Positions 11,600 through 22,881 of a DNA stretch of 64,000 bases are shown here, piece after piece (the first letter of the stretch is position 1; each line of letters opens with the position of its first letter). A model generated the notes under the pieces. The model saw nothing but the letters and a program-made list of their open reading frames with translations, had not been told where the DNA came from and did not search any database. The stretch comes from Lichtheimia corymbifera B2541 (lineage: Eukaryota; Mucoromycota; Mucoromycetes; Mucorales; Lichtheimiaceae). Position numbers and translations under genes: made by a program. The stretch is from the NCBI GenBank assembly GCA_000697475.1, contig JNEU01001011.1, forward strand, positions 1 through 64,000. Reading direction: 5' to 3'.

Positions 11600-12190
11600 C
11601 AAACTTTCACACAATATGCTCTTGGATATGCTGATCAACTTTGTCTTAAAGATTTTGAATGGGAGGGTATAATGTGGGGTTGACTATGTCGGACGGAAAT
11701 TCCGGACCCGGCCGGATTCATGAAATGTCATTTAGTATGTATTATCTTGGGATTGCCCATTTCCAACATGAAACTTGGTAAGAAGGTTCTCTGAGTCATG
11801 CTGCTCAACTCCATTCATTTAAAAACCGTATACTTCATTATGATGTTTCAATGAATCGGGCGGTCCAAATTTAGGAGAGACAATAGGCAAGTAGGGTGCA
11901 TAGTGCACACCCCCGCAATTGTCCACCTCCATCGTGAAACTTGTTCAGACCGGCGGGCTTCGACATGCTGATCACCTCCATTCAAATAAAATCACATGCT
12001 TCATCATGAGGATGTTGAATGGGAGCGGGAGAGATCATAAATGGATGGTAATATAAGTACTGTTGGGTGTCCATGAGCTTTTTTGCTCGTTTCGAACCTG
12101 AAACTTCTTTCACACAAGGTGCTCTCAGGCACATGAATCAACCTTGTTCTCATAAAGGTTCCACGCTTCATTCTGGAAATCAAATAGGGT
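11600..12190 (+). repeat. Higher-order satellite block B
   Basis: Monomer anchors lie near 11606, 11767, 11934 and 12100, a regular 161-167 bp period. The phrase gaatgggagggtataatgt begins near 11657. The 11650-12000 part is very close to 2762-3117 of block A, sharing runs such as aatgaatcgggcggtccaaa and gtagggtgcatagtgcacac. This indicates a recent copy or gene conversion relative to the more diverged monomers. Confidence 0.7.
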
Positions 12191-12518
12191 ATACTGCTCA
12201 TTGTTCCAGGCCAGCTTTACAGAGATTGTCTCTTTTCATAAACATGGATAAAGCAAAGGGTTGCATGTTGCTGTAATGATGCATACTATAAGATCGTGAT
12301 GTGGTTGTCTTTACTCCATAGGCAGCGTTAAGTCATCCAACGAGAATCCCAGGCTGTTGTTATTAAGGTATTATTAGATCAATCTTTATTGCTCATCATG
12401 CATGTATGTAGGAGAAAAGATAAACAGAATGGGAACTTGATTCAAAGGTTGGAGTAACAAAGAGAAGAATCTTTCATTGTCTAATTTATATGGATCATTG
12501 TATTATAAAAAGTGATGT
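12191..12518. other. 3' flank between repeat island and first gene
   Basis: AT-rich stretch downstream of the choline kinase stop codon. No gene or repeat is seen. It marks the border between the repeat island and the gene-dense part. Confidence 0.4.
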
Positions 12519-13914
12519 TTATTGATCAGCAATCATTTTCTGCAATTCTTTACGGAATGCTCCGATACGTTCCAAAGCATATGAGATATAATCAAAGTCA
12601 ATTTCACTATGGCAAGCTTGAACAAGACCCCACAATCCCCAGTGTAAATGGACAGCCATGAGCCATTGCCGAGTTTCCACAAGGAGAGAATCCACAAGAT
12701 TGTCATCACCATTAGCATACTCCTTCAAGAAGCGAATTTGTTGTGCAGTGCTTGGGAAAGCATCAGGACACATGAGTGCAGGGGTATCACCATGATAGTT
12801 GTATGTCCATTCGATAAAGTGATTGGCAATATCATAACCACGAGGGTTGTAGCCTGCATATTCGAAATCCACCAGCACTAACGTATTTGCTGTTCCCTTG
12901 AGTCGAAGCACATTACCATACTGAACCTGCATAACATATATGTATGTGCATATTCAAGAATATCCATCATATATAAAAAAGGATGTCTATGAGTGATCTG
13001 TGATACCAAAGAAAGAGAGAAAAGTGATGATGATAACTTACATCATTGTGTGCAAAGACAATAGGGCTTGTATTCTTCAAGAAGGCCTTGCATTGATCAA
13101 TCTCACGGCCCAGCCGGTCAAAGTCAAAGATGAATGGGAGAGAATGTGAGTCTTGTTGCAATGTATCGAACCAGCGATCGACACTGTGCCATACCGCCAT
13201 ATCATCCTGTGATGCTGGTGGATAGATATCAATAAGGCTATGGAGTTGACGGAAACGACGTGCGATTTGGGCTGATAAGACTGGGTCTTGCAAGTCTGAG
13301 TGGGTGAGAGTGGTGGATGGTAGGAATTCTTCAAAGCGACCATTGCCAAAGATAGCCAAAAGACGAGGACCCAACTTGAGATGGGCTAATCGATTCAACC
13401 AAAGTAACTCGTTGGATCTATCAATGAATTCATCGCTGCCAATCCCGTACACTCGTAATAGCAAGGTGGTTGTATTACCCACTGTCACAAAGTATACAGC
13501 ACTATAACAATATATATAAATGTCTGATGCCAAATGTATATGAGCAGCATAGCATACTTACTTTGTCAGAGCTCCACTCACACGCCGTACATTGGTAACG
13601 GTGCAACCCGGGAATAGGGTATAGACCAAAGATTGGATAGCTTGTTCTAGTTGTTTCCCTTTAAGTATACTATAAAAAGGTGGAGGAGGGTAGAAATGTT
13701 AGAGGATGATTGTAGTGATAGAAGGTGGGGGAAAAATGAGCGGAAAAAGGGAACGGGTCACTTGCGTGAGATCCAGCACGGTGGAGCATCGAGGAACATT
13801 GTCTAATCGGGCAGGGGACATTCCATGGTGGTTCGTTTTCGGTTTTGGTTTTGGGAGAGAGTTGGAGGGAGAGGTAGTTGAGCTTACTATCAGTTGTGAT
13901 GAAGTGGCGACCAT
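12519..13914 (-). CDS. Choline/ethanolamine kinase
   Basis: ATP-dependent kinase for choline and/or ethanolamine, the first step of the Kennedy pathway to phosphatidylcholine and phosphatidylethanolamine; cytosolic. Exons (minus strand) are 13766-13914, 13562-13669, 13042-13501 and 12519-12926, giving 374 aa. The N-lobe carries RVSGALTNAVYFV. The catalytic Brenner motif is VFAHNDVQYGNVL, and the metal-binding segment is LVDFEYAGYNPRGYDIANH. The start ATG at 13914 has A at -3 and G at +4; an in-frame ATG at 13944 is an alternative. The first intron (13670-13765) appears to use a GC donor (AC|GCAAGT); the nearby GT donor would bring in an immediate stop. Substrate preference between choline and ethanolamine cannot be decided from sequence alone. 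Confidence 0.9.
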
Positions 13915-14510
13915 GGTTCGTGTTGTATGTGGTTGGTATATCAAAGAGAGAAGAAAAAGAGAGGCGTGATGTCGTGTGTGTCTCTGTCCTTGTCGGTCTT
14001 AAAAATCCACTTCCCCAAAAGACTAAAGATGGCTGACATGTGAGACCGATCCAAACTCTATCAGCTTATCCCTGTCACGAGAACATTCTTGCTGCCAATA
14101 AACCAACAATGCTATATTTGATCCCTTCATTTCGTGTAGCAATAACAATAACAACCAATGTCACTTCCACTGTTGCTTTGTGCATTTTCTTTTCAAAGAT
14201 AAAGACAGGGATGATATCATTTTATTTGTTTCATACATGTGTGCCAAGGAATAGTCTCGTGATCTTGATCCAGTAGAACTTTTGGCACGTGCTGCTTTCA
14301 TCTGCAAGTCTTTCTAACATCAGATACAAAGTGGCACTTTTGGTCCCGTGATATGTGTGATCTATCATCATAAAGAAGTTTATTCCATCATTTTCTACCA
14401 TTCATGTGGTGTGGTGTCCACCTGTCATCACGCGTTGGTTTATAATCCAATAGCATAGTCCGGGGGGAGGGGGTTTACAAGCTGTATCTGAAACAACAGC
14501 AGCAGCTATC
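13915..14510. promoter_or_regulatory. Divergent intergenic region
   Basis: About 600 bp separates the divergent choline kinase and ataxin-10 genes, so it should hold both promoters. No specific element was recognised. A run of Gs at 14461-14471 lies upstream of the ataxin-10 start. Confidence 0.4.
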
Positions 14511-16660
14511 ATGCAAGGGCCCGAAAATTTGCTGGTGGTAGTGGTGTGTCTGCATGGAGCATCTTTTTTATTATCATTCATGTTATCTGTCATCCTTCAA
14601 CATCTCGACCGCTATTTAGCCGACGCCAACTCGCACCCCACGCTTGAAGCTGCCTTGACAGCCGCCGTCAAACGCACTGTAAACGAGCCTGACTTGAGGT
14701 AGCATTCTCATAATCGGCCGTTTCGTGCACGATCAGTAACCCTTTTCTTTTCTACAGATCCGAGATTGGCCATTCCAATGTCTTTTGGCGATTGACTTGT
14801 TTGGCTCTCACAGCACTTTATTTCGATCGCAACGCAGAAGAATCCCTTATCGCGTTACTCAAACTAGCACGTAACGTGACAGCTGGCGACCAGATGAGCC
14901 AACAGCTGGCCATGTAAGTCTGTGTGTGTGTGTGTGTGATGTCTTGTTTGTTTGCTTACCTATCATTCCAACCTCATTGTGGATTAGTATACAAGGTGCT
15001 TTGGTCGAAACGGAAAACATTATCCGATATCGTGATAGGAAGAGTCCTGTGCTTAGTAAGTGCAAGTTACATTGCATTGCATGATCCATCATTGTACTGA
15101 CTGGTGTTGTCTTCCAGGTATGACTGTGGTCCAAGTGGGTGTACAAGCCATCTGCAATTTCATCACAGGCAATCCGATTGCCCTTGAATCGATATGGGAA
15201 GATTGGATGCAACAACAAGATCGTGGTACCATCTTTAGGTAAAAAAGTCAAAGAGGAATGGAGGGAGGATCAAGTTCTCACGCTTTGCATCCGTTTCTTG
15301 GTAAAAAGCGACTTGTTGGCCGTCAATGATGATACCGTTGTCATGAGCACCATGGTGTTGATACTCAATTGCATTAGCAATTCCCCCGAGAGATGGTAGG
15401 TCGTGTAGGATGGAGAGTGTATGTACACAAAAGTGCTCATATAGATCCATAGCAAGATCATGATCAAATCAATCCCCGGTCAAAAGATGGTGGCAGCTAT
15501 TCTGGATGACTTGGAGCGTTTGCATAACGATGAAAAGAGCAAGAATTTTGAACTCGGGTAAGTAAATCATAATCAATGGATGGGTGGTATTTATTTTCTC
15601 ACGCATATATTAGGTATACCATCCTAAGCCAGCTTATTGATGAGGGTCACTTTACAGCATTGTACGACTGTGTGAAGGGTTCAAAGTACGTTGTGATGCA
15701 AGAGGTACTTTTTTTTTTCTGAAACTGATTGAATTGTGATAGCGGACAAATGAATAGCCGTCAGACACGTCTCTTGAAGGTGCTCGATTCCAAGGTTCAT
15801 CGTTCGGAGCAACAACAGCAACATGAATTACCCTCCTTTATTCATGATACGGATCTTGAATGCGTGGCAAGCCTCGTCAATGAATTCTCCAAGGAAGCAG
15901 TGCAAGCATTTGAGCAGGCCAAGAGCGGGGATGGCAAAGTGGAAATGGATAACGTGTCGGAACTGTATACAGGATTGGTGCTTGTATTGCAATTGTCGGT
16001 GTCGCTGTTAACAATGCAAGACCAGGGACATTTCCGAGAAATGCTTGTAGAAAAGGATACAATGGGCAACATGACAAGTAAGTAAACTTTGAAGGAAGAA
16101 GAAACCCAAGGTGTAACGACGCACAGACCGGTAACCCACCCCAAAAGATCTACTTAGATGCTGTGAGACGATGAGCCAGCCTGGGTTCAACTATTTGAAA
16201 CGCGACAGTGTACGGCTTATGGGGACGCTGTGCTACCATGACCGGAGGATGCAGGATAAGGTACCGGGAATGAGGATGTATGAAAAAGTGGAAGGATTGT
16301 AATGACTAACATGCTTTATTTAGATTCGAGAAACGGGTGGTATACCACTTGTACTTGCACAGTGCAAGATTGATGACGCGAATCCATGCAAGTATAACTA
16401 AAAGGAAAAAAAAAAGCGGGGCTTATTGTTTGAGAACGTTTGGTTGGGGAAAAGCTAAATTGTGATATTTAGATCTTCGTGAACATGCGGTACTTGCCAT
16501 CCGTCATATGTTACAAGACAATGATGAGAACCAGACCCTGATTGCAGAAATGGAACCTTTACAAGCTGTACAAACGGATGATCTTTCGGATATGGGACTC
16601 ACTGCTCGTTTGGAGAATGGCAAAGTCAAGCTATCCAAGAAGAAAACCTCAGATGATTAG
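14511..16660 (+). CDS. Ataxin-10 / Ctr86-type armadillo-like protein
   Basis: Family of helical-repeat scaffold proteins (human ataxin-10, yeast Ctr86) linked to cytokinesis and cell growth. The C-terminal ataxin-10 domain is recognised by NPYLREHAVLAIRHMLQDN followed by ENQTLI. Eleven exons join in frame: 14580-14698, 14758-14913, 14988-15055, 15118-15225, 15275-15395, 15453-15557, 15614-15685, 15743-16077, 16148-16260, 16324-16387 and 16473-16660. This gives 482 aa from the ATG at 14580. An in-frame upstream ATG at 14511 would add 23 mostly hydrophobic residues unusual for the family, so the start is uncertain. The last intron (16388-16472) has a GC donor (CAT|GCAAGT) and splits the conserved NPYLRE motif. 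The C-terminal tail is Lys-rich. Confidence 0.8.
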
Positions 16661-16784
16661 TCCGACATGTCAAACATAGTGTCTTTGTTCTCTCTCTCAC
16701 TCTCTCACCCTTTCTTTTTCTTTCCCCCTTTCTCTCTTTCTCACACTCACTTACATATTCTCTCACACGCATACACTATTATCC
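16661..16784 (+). promoter_or_regulatory. Pyrimidine-rich 5' leader of acyl-CoA synthetase gene
   Basis: Between the ataxin-10 stop and the acyl-CoA synthetase ATG there are only 124 bp, most of it CT-rich (tctctctcactctctcac near 16690-16740). Such pyrimidine tracts immediately upstream of the start codon are common in fungal core promoters. Transcriptional interference or read-through between the two tandem genes is possible. Confidence 0.5.
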
Positions 16785-19197
16785 ATGCCTCCAGCTTTTG
16801 ACCCACCATATTCAGTAAAGGCACCCAATGCCCCAGTCAAAGAGGGCGAGACAGCTCCTATGCGTCATTTCAAGTTTGCCGACAAGCTCATTGATCATCC
16901 TCCCAATATTTATACAATGTGGGACATGTACTTGGAGGGCAACAAGATCGGTGGTGGTGAGCAATAGTCTTTTTGCTTTACGTTGCCATGGAGATAATAA
17001 CAACCTTGGTTTTAGACACTCCATTTCTCGGTACTCGCCGCATAAACGATGGTGTTGCTTATGAGTATGTGTGGCGTTCCCACAAAGAAGTGCGCCAATC
17101 CATTGAGAATTACGGCCGTGGTCTCGTGAGCCTTGGCTTGGGTCGTCAAAAAGCCATTGGTGTTTACAGCATTAATCGTCCCGAGTGGGTAAGTGACATG
17201 AGGGTGGTGGTCAAGGAACTCTTTTTTTTTGGGGGGGAGCCGTTTTTAACATTCCATTTATGATAGACAATGACTGAATACGCATCTTATCGCCAAAGCT
17301 TCATGATTGTGGCCTTGTATGATACTCTTGGTGCTGAAGCTATTGAACACATTGTCAACCAAACCGAGATGGAATTTATTGTCGCCAGTGCCGATAAGCT
17401 AAACAACATTACTCAGCTCAAAAGCCGTCTGCCAACCATCAAAAATGTCATCATTATGGATCACGACAATCTCAAAGAAGCCGATAAGAAGGCCGCCAAC
17501 GAAGCCGGTGTCGAAGTGTATACTTTCCAACAAGTTGAAAAGATGGGTGAATCTATCAAGGAGGAAACCGAGCTTCCCAAGGCTGAGGATATTGCCACCA
17601 TTTGCTATACCAGGTAAAAAAAAAGCGTTGGGGCATTTCATGGGATTTAGATTTCCTCATGACAGTTTCTGATATATATATATATATACGTGTGTGTGTA
17701 GTGGCACGACCGGTGTCCCCAAAGGAGCTGTGCTTACACATGCCAACTGCGTTGCTTCCATTTATTCAGCTGCTTGTGTCGGTGACTCGGGCTCGTTTGC
17801 TAGAGTGGATGAAAACGATGTTTACATTTCCTATCTTCCACTTGCACACGTGTTTGAGCGTGTGGCTCAAGGATTGCATGTTTTCCGAGGTGCTTGCATT
17901 GGTTACTACCAGGTAAGTAGGAGAAGGAAAAGGATGGGAATATGCAGGTACTCATCATTATGCATAACAACAAACAGGGTGATACGGCTAAATTATTGGA
18001 TGATATTGCCGAGTTGAAGCCAACCGTTTTCTGCTCTGTTCCTCGTTTATTCAATCGCATCTATGACAAGGTCTTGGCCGGTGTTCGTGCAAAGGGTGGT
18101 TTGAGCAGCTTTTTGTTCCACAGAGCTTTTGGTTCTAAAAAGGCCAACTTGGATACCACTGTTTATCATTGGCTTTGGGATCGTCTTGTCTTTAGCCAGG
18201 TAAAGAAATGAATGCATCATCATCATCATCAATGAGATAGGCCGTTATTGACATACCTCTGTTTATTCTAGATTCGTCAAAAGCTTGGTGGTCGTTTGAG
18301 ATTCATTTTGAGTGGTTCAGCACCTGTTTCACCTGATGTCATGGATTTCATGCGTATTTGTTTCTCGGCCAATGTATACGAAGGCTATGGTCAGACCGAA
18401 AACTTTTGTGGTGGCTGCTTGGTAAGAAAGTTATTACGACAAACTAACCATATTGGGGATTAACCATGACATGACAACAATAGACGCTTACTGATGATAA
18501 CACATCCGGTGTGGTTGGTGCACCCTTCCCATGCTCCGAGATCAAGTTGGTGGATGTACCTGACATGGATTATCGTTCCACTGATAAGCCCTTCCCACGT
18601 GGTGAAATTTGCGTGCGTGGTCCATCCATTATGCGAGAGTATTACAAGGTGCCTGATAAGACGGCTGAAGCTATTGATGAGGATGGTTGGTTGCATACGG
18701 GTGATATTGGTCTATTCGACTCGGCCAATCGTCTTCAAATCATTGATCGTCTCAAGAACATCTTCAAGTTGTCCCAAGGCGAATACATTGCACCTGAAAA
18801 GATTGAAGGTGTTTATCAAAAGCATGAACTCGTTGCACAGGCCTTTGTTTATGGTGATTCCAAGCAATCCTCGCTCGTTGGTATTGTTGTGCCTGATCCC
18901 GAAACCTTTGTTCCATGGGCTCAAAGCAAGGTTTCTGGCTTGTCCAAGGAGGAAGCTTACAAGTCGGATGAAGTAAAGAAGGAATTGCTCAAGGTTTTGA
19001 ATGCATATGGCAAGGAAAATGATCTCAAGGGCTTCGAGCAGATCAGAGCTATTCACTTGACAGCTGAGGAATTCACGATTGAGAATGATCTTCTTACCCC
19101 CACCTTCAAGCTCAAGCGTGAACTTGCACGCAAGGTATATGGAACTCAAATCGATCAAATGTACAGCACCTTGTCCAATGGCCGAAGCTTCAACTAG
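16785..19197 (+). CDS. Long-chain fatty-acid--CoA ligase
   Basis: Activates long-chain fatty acids to acyl-CoA with ATP, feeding lipid synthesis and beta-oxidation. Seven exons (16785-16956, 17016-17188, 17267-17613, 17702-17912, 17978-18199, 18272-18421, 18484-19197) give 662 aa, the usual size for the eukaryotic FAA/ACSL family. The AMP-binding P-loop YTSGTTGVPKGAVLTH spans the third intron, 17614-17701. Other signatures are YLPLAHVFER, EGYGQTE, DGWLHTGDIG and the fatty-acid-binding/hinge segment IIDRLKNIFKLSQGEYIAPE. There is no N-terminal signal or membrane anchor. The C-terminus SFN is not a canonical PTS1, so peroxisomal targeting is not indicated. A polyadenylation-prone AT/CA-rich trailer follows. 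Confidence 0.95.
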
Positions 19198-19359
19198 ATT
19201 AGAAAACACACCCACACACACACACGCACACATCTCTATTCTCTTTTTACATATCCTTTGTAGTTCACCCACTCCCCCTTCAACCTAGCTTGTTGTCATT
19301 GTTCATTCCCAATTTTTTTATATACAATATATTTCCTATATACACAGAATGCGCTATTA

Positions 19360-20189
19360 TTACTTGTTGTCGGGGTCGAAGCAGGATTTGGCACTCTCGA
19401 GCTTGTTTTGGATATCCTGGATTTGCTGGCAAATGCGAACACGTTGTCGATATGTCATTTGTTGTACAATTTCACGGGGGGTGTCAATAGAGAATTCGCC
19501 AAGTTGATCAACGCTTTGTAAAGGATCCAACTGAAATCTCACGCGAGGATGGTTTTCTCGATCCATATGTAAAAAGATAGTACCCATTGGAGGTTCATCG
19601 TCATCATCATAGCTTGTCGTTTGATATTGTAGTGATGGGCCCAATTGAAAACTAAGATCCTGATCGTGATCATTGTTGTTGGTAGGAGGATTGTCGATAT
19701 CATCATCGGATGTTTGCTGCTGTAGGTCATGTGTATCATTTGCAAGCTGTTGTTGTTGTTGTTGTTGTTGTTGATCCATGCGAAGCTGTTCCTGCTCCTT
19801 CTGATGAACTACTTCGTCGTTGGATGAATGTTGGATATCACGATCATGCTCCTCACGTGGTCTGTGCTGCTCTTGGATCACTCTTTGCATTCTTCGCTTG
19901 GCTTCTTGACGTAAATACACTGCTGTATCGGCACCGTAGATATGACAAAACTCGCGCATCGTCATTTTCCGTACTGAGTCCGGTAACTCGTTCACCATGG
20001 ACATACATTGAGCACGTAGGGCAGCGATAAGGAACTCGGTACGTTGTCGAATGTCCTGCTTGCGTCGATGCACTATATACAAGCTCATGAGCTTACACTG
20101 AGCAAGCGCTCCAGCATTCAAGCCTTACATTCTTTCTTGATAGTAGCACGAGCTTCATGCAAAAGTATTCGATCAGGGTCTTTGGTCAT
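19360..20189 (-). CDS. Borealin-like protein (chromosomal passenger complex)
   Basis: Two exons (20129-20189 and 19360-20072) give 257 aa. The N-terminal 60-90 residues match the borealin/Nbl1 N-terminal pattern: a basic helix, then RTEFLIAALRAQC, MVNELPDSVRKMTMREF and the acidic-aromatic end CHIYGAD. This region normally forms the three-helix bundle with survivin and INCENP that targets Aurora kinase to centromeres and midzone. A Gln-rich linker (nine or more Q around residues 117-126) and an acidic, Asn-rich stretch follow. The C-terminal part (EFSIDTPREIVQQMTYRQRV) is an unfamiliar helical region. The assignment rests on the N-terminal pattern only. It is divergently arranged with the eL20 gene. 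Confidence 0.6.
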
Positions 20190-20686
20190 TGGAGGGGTGC
20201 TTTGGAAGAAAGGGAAAGTTGAAGGTCGTATATAACGCCGACACAAAGAAAATGTCTAATCACGTGTATCCTTTATCTTATCCTGCATGATGCTGCTGCC
20301 ACCATTCTCCACTGGTCCATTCTATTACGAGTGTCTATCTTTGCTGGTTGGTCCGTCTGTTAGATATCTATGCACGCGTTTTATCGTACTTTTCAAGCAT
20401 TCCCTCAACACGTCGATATTGCAGGTGCATGTCATCAGCATCATTCGACGCCTCCTGTCAAGAAGGCCAAAGCTCTTGTTTATTTATATACGAGTACTAG
20501 ATTACGTGTATTGGATTAACCACCAAATAAAGAGCTTTATTATATATGCACAATCAAGGAGATACATTATAGAACCATTTGGTGTCATACTGTCGGGAGA
20601 TAAAATATACAAGTGCGGGCGGGCCGAATGGCTATGGCAATGCTCAAGACCCAATTGTGAACAACCCCTCTTTCCCTATATCGACG
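20190..20686. promoter_or_regulatory. Shared promoter region, borealin-like / eL20
   Basis: About 500 bp lies between divergent starts. A 157-codon open frame crosses it on the plus strand, but it has no homology signature, overlaps the eL20 first exon and is judged spurious. No defined ribosomal-protein promoter element was recognised. Confidence 0.4.
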
Positions 20687-21601
20687 ATGTCCAAGGTAAA
20701 TATCAACATGAGAGTGTGGAGACAATAGCAAATAATCAATGGATGAACGAGATTTATTGATGGATGAAATGGAAATATGGATGGATGGATGGATGGATGA
20801 TGGTGAAGGTGTGTCACCCAATACTGATTTTGGCTCTCTTTTCTAGTTCCACGAATACCAGGTAAAAATACGAACAGCTCCCCCATTATGCAACAGCTCT
20901 CCCATTGAACAGTTCCATGCTGAATAATGTGATATATATATATATATATAAACACAGGTGGTCGGTCGCAAGCTCCCTTCGGAGAAGGAGCCCCATCCCA
21001 AGCTCTACCGCATGCGTGTCTTTGCTCCCAACACCGTTGTTGCCAAGTCCCGCTTCTGGTACTACTTGAAGAAGCTTCGCAAGGTCAAGAAGGCTGCTGG
21101 TGAGATTGTCTCTGTCAACGAGGTAGGATAGCAACCATGGAAGTGGGAATAGTAGATATTAACGATATGCTATGACGATAGATCTTCGAGAAGCACCCTG
21201 AGCAAATCAAGAACTTTGGTATCTGGATCCGTTACGATTCTCGCTCTGGTACCCACAACATGTACAAGGAATACCGTTCCATGTCCCGTGTTGAAGCTGT
21301 CGAGAACTGCTGTAAGTAGAATGTGGTTGCCGTGGTTACACAGCACATCAGGAACAATAATGCAAATATACTAATATGAATACCACATATAGACCAAGAC
21401 ATGGCTGCTCGTCATCGTGCTCGCTTCTCCTCTGTTCAAATCATGCGTGTTGCTGAAGTCAAGTCTGCTGATATCCGTCGTCAATACGTCAAGCAGCTCT
21501 TGGTCCCCAAGCTTGCTTTCCCCTTGCCCCATCGCATCCAGCGTGTCGACAAGTCCCAACGCCGTTTGTTCATTGCCAAGCGTCCCACCACCTTTTATTA
21601 G
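20687..21601 (+). CDS. RPL20: 60S ribosomal protein eL20 (L18a)
   Basis: Large-subunit ribosomal protein. Five exons (20687-20695, 20847-20861, 20958-21122, 21182-21311, 21393-21601) give 175 aa, the normal size. The first exon encodes only three codons (MSK) and the second only five (FHEYQ); both are needed to make the conserved N-terminus [15 protein letters not shown]. Family blocks are [56 protein letters not shown] and the C-terminal KRPTTFY. Intron-rich 5' ends are common in ribosomal protein genes and may carry expression signals. The 5' intron holds a run of ggat repeats near 20778-20800. Confidence 0.95.
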
Positions 21602-21864
21602 TGCAATCGCATCCAATAAAACACAAACAATATTGTGTGCTGTTGCTGTTGAATCACAACTCTTTCTTTTTTGTTCATCATTCAGGGGTGCCAATCACGC
21701 CATCCGCTGCTTGTCTTTATACATCCGAGATCTTACCAATGACCTAAACTCAGCATTGAAACAAAGCGTATATAAGTCATCCGCCAAAGAAACTAGTTTT
21801 TGTTTCTTTTCTCATTTTTTTCTTTCCATCTTCTTCTCGTTGTCTGTGATCCCCCTCCTCTCCC

Positions 21865-22530
21865 ATGTCCTCTCAAAACGATATTGAAAAAAAGATTGTA
21901 GCTCAAGGCGATGCCATCATCTACAATGACACTGTAGGTCCTTCCGGATGGACTGATGAGACTCCTGAAGATCGAAAAGCATTTGAACAAAGCTTACGCC
22001 CTGTCGATCGTCAACTATTGGAGAAGGCTCTCCCCCATTTCCATGTCATCACCAACGACTATGTCCATGTACCTGTCAGAGATGCATTCAACTGGAACGA
22101 GGTAGCTAATCTGTTAGGCACCGAAAGTGAAGGAGATTGGTTTATTGTTGCATTCCGGAGTGTACGGAAAGCGGATGCCGATTCTAAGGCACTCTATGAT
22201 GCTGATGCCAGAGCCCATCGAGAAGCTATCCATAGCGGTGGTCTATTGCAGGTACGTTAAAAGCCATCTTGGCAACAAAATGATGACAAAGAAACTCATA
22301 GAATCCTCACATTTTGTATGTAGTATTGGTATGGTGATTTGAATGAACATCGAGAATGCTTGGCCATGTGTATTTGGGTGAATCGAGATTATGCCCTTAA
22401 AGCTACAAAGAAGCCATTACATCTAGAAGCTGCTAGACTTGCAGGATCCATGTATGAATCTTATCAATTGGAACGATACCGCTTGATCAAGCGTGCTGGT
22501 GAGACTACCTTTGACCTTGAGCAGCTTTAA
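21865..22530 (+). CDS. UPF0643-like conserved fungal protein
   Basis: Two exons (21865-22251 and 22324-22530) give 197 aa. I recognise the pattern of the uncharacterised fungal UPF0643 family: WFIVAFRSVRKADADSK, RAHREAIHSGGLLQYWYGD, ECLAMCIWVNRDYALKA, then ARLAGSMYESYQLERYRL near the C-terminus. The fold and reaction are unknown to me; the conserved Trp/Tyr/Cys block suggests a small ligand-binding or antibiotic-monooxygenase-like domain, which is inference. The gene is convergent with the Urc1 gene, with 351 bp between stop codons including a T17 tract. A CT-rich leader precedes the ATG. Confidence 0.65.
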
Positions 22531-22881
22531 AAAAGATGCCCCCTTCCTTCTTTTCCCATTCATCTTGCATAGTATACTATACACATTTCATCTGCCCCAA
22601 TGATTACCCTTCATGAAATAGAGAATCCCCTTTTTCCTTTTGTCCAGACCTCCTCCCTCGTCTTTTTTTTTTTTTTTTCTTGTCACAGATTTTGTTTGGA
22701 AACATGTGATCAATGAAATAAAATACACACAGGATGTCACCCGCCAATTCATCTGGATCTAATGCATTGTCGGATGCCAACTCTTTACTCCTCCTTCTCC
22801 TCCCATTTTTCATGTAGCACCACCGCATGGGAATAGTGGATTCTTATTTCCTTTATCCTGAATGGTTCCATGAATACATAA
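22531..22881. terminator. Convergent 3' region with T-tract
   Basis: Separates the stops of the UPF0643-like gene (+) and Urc1 (-). A run of about 17 T at 22662-22678 and an aataaaatac sequence near 22717 are plausible 3'-end signals. No gene is seen. Confidence 0.4.

Noticed and set aside
20287..20760. 157-codon frame upstream of eL20
   Set aside because: Overlaps the eL20 first exon and intron and the shared promoter; hydrophobic and low-complexity without family signature.
20696..20846. Possible box C/D snoRNA in the first eL20 intron
   Set aside because: GATGA-like and CTGA words are present, but the intron is dominated by ggat repeats and no terminal stem or guide arrangement could be shown.
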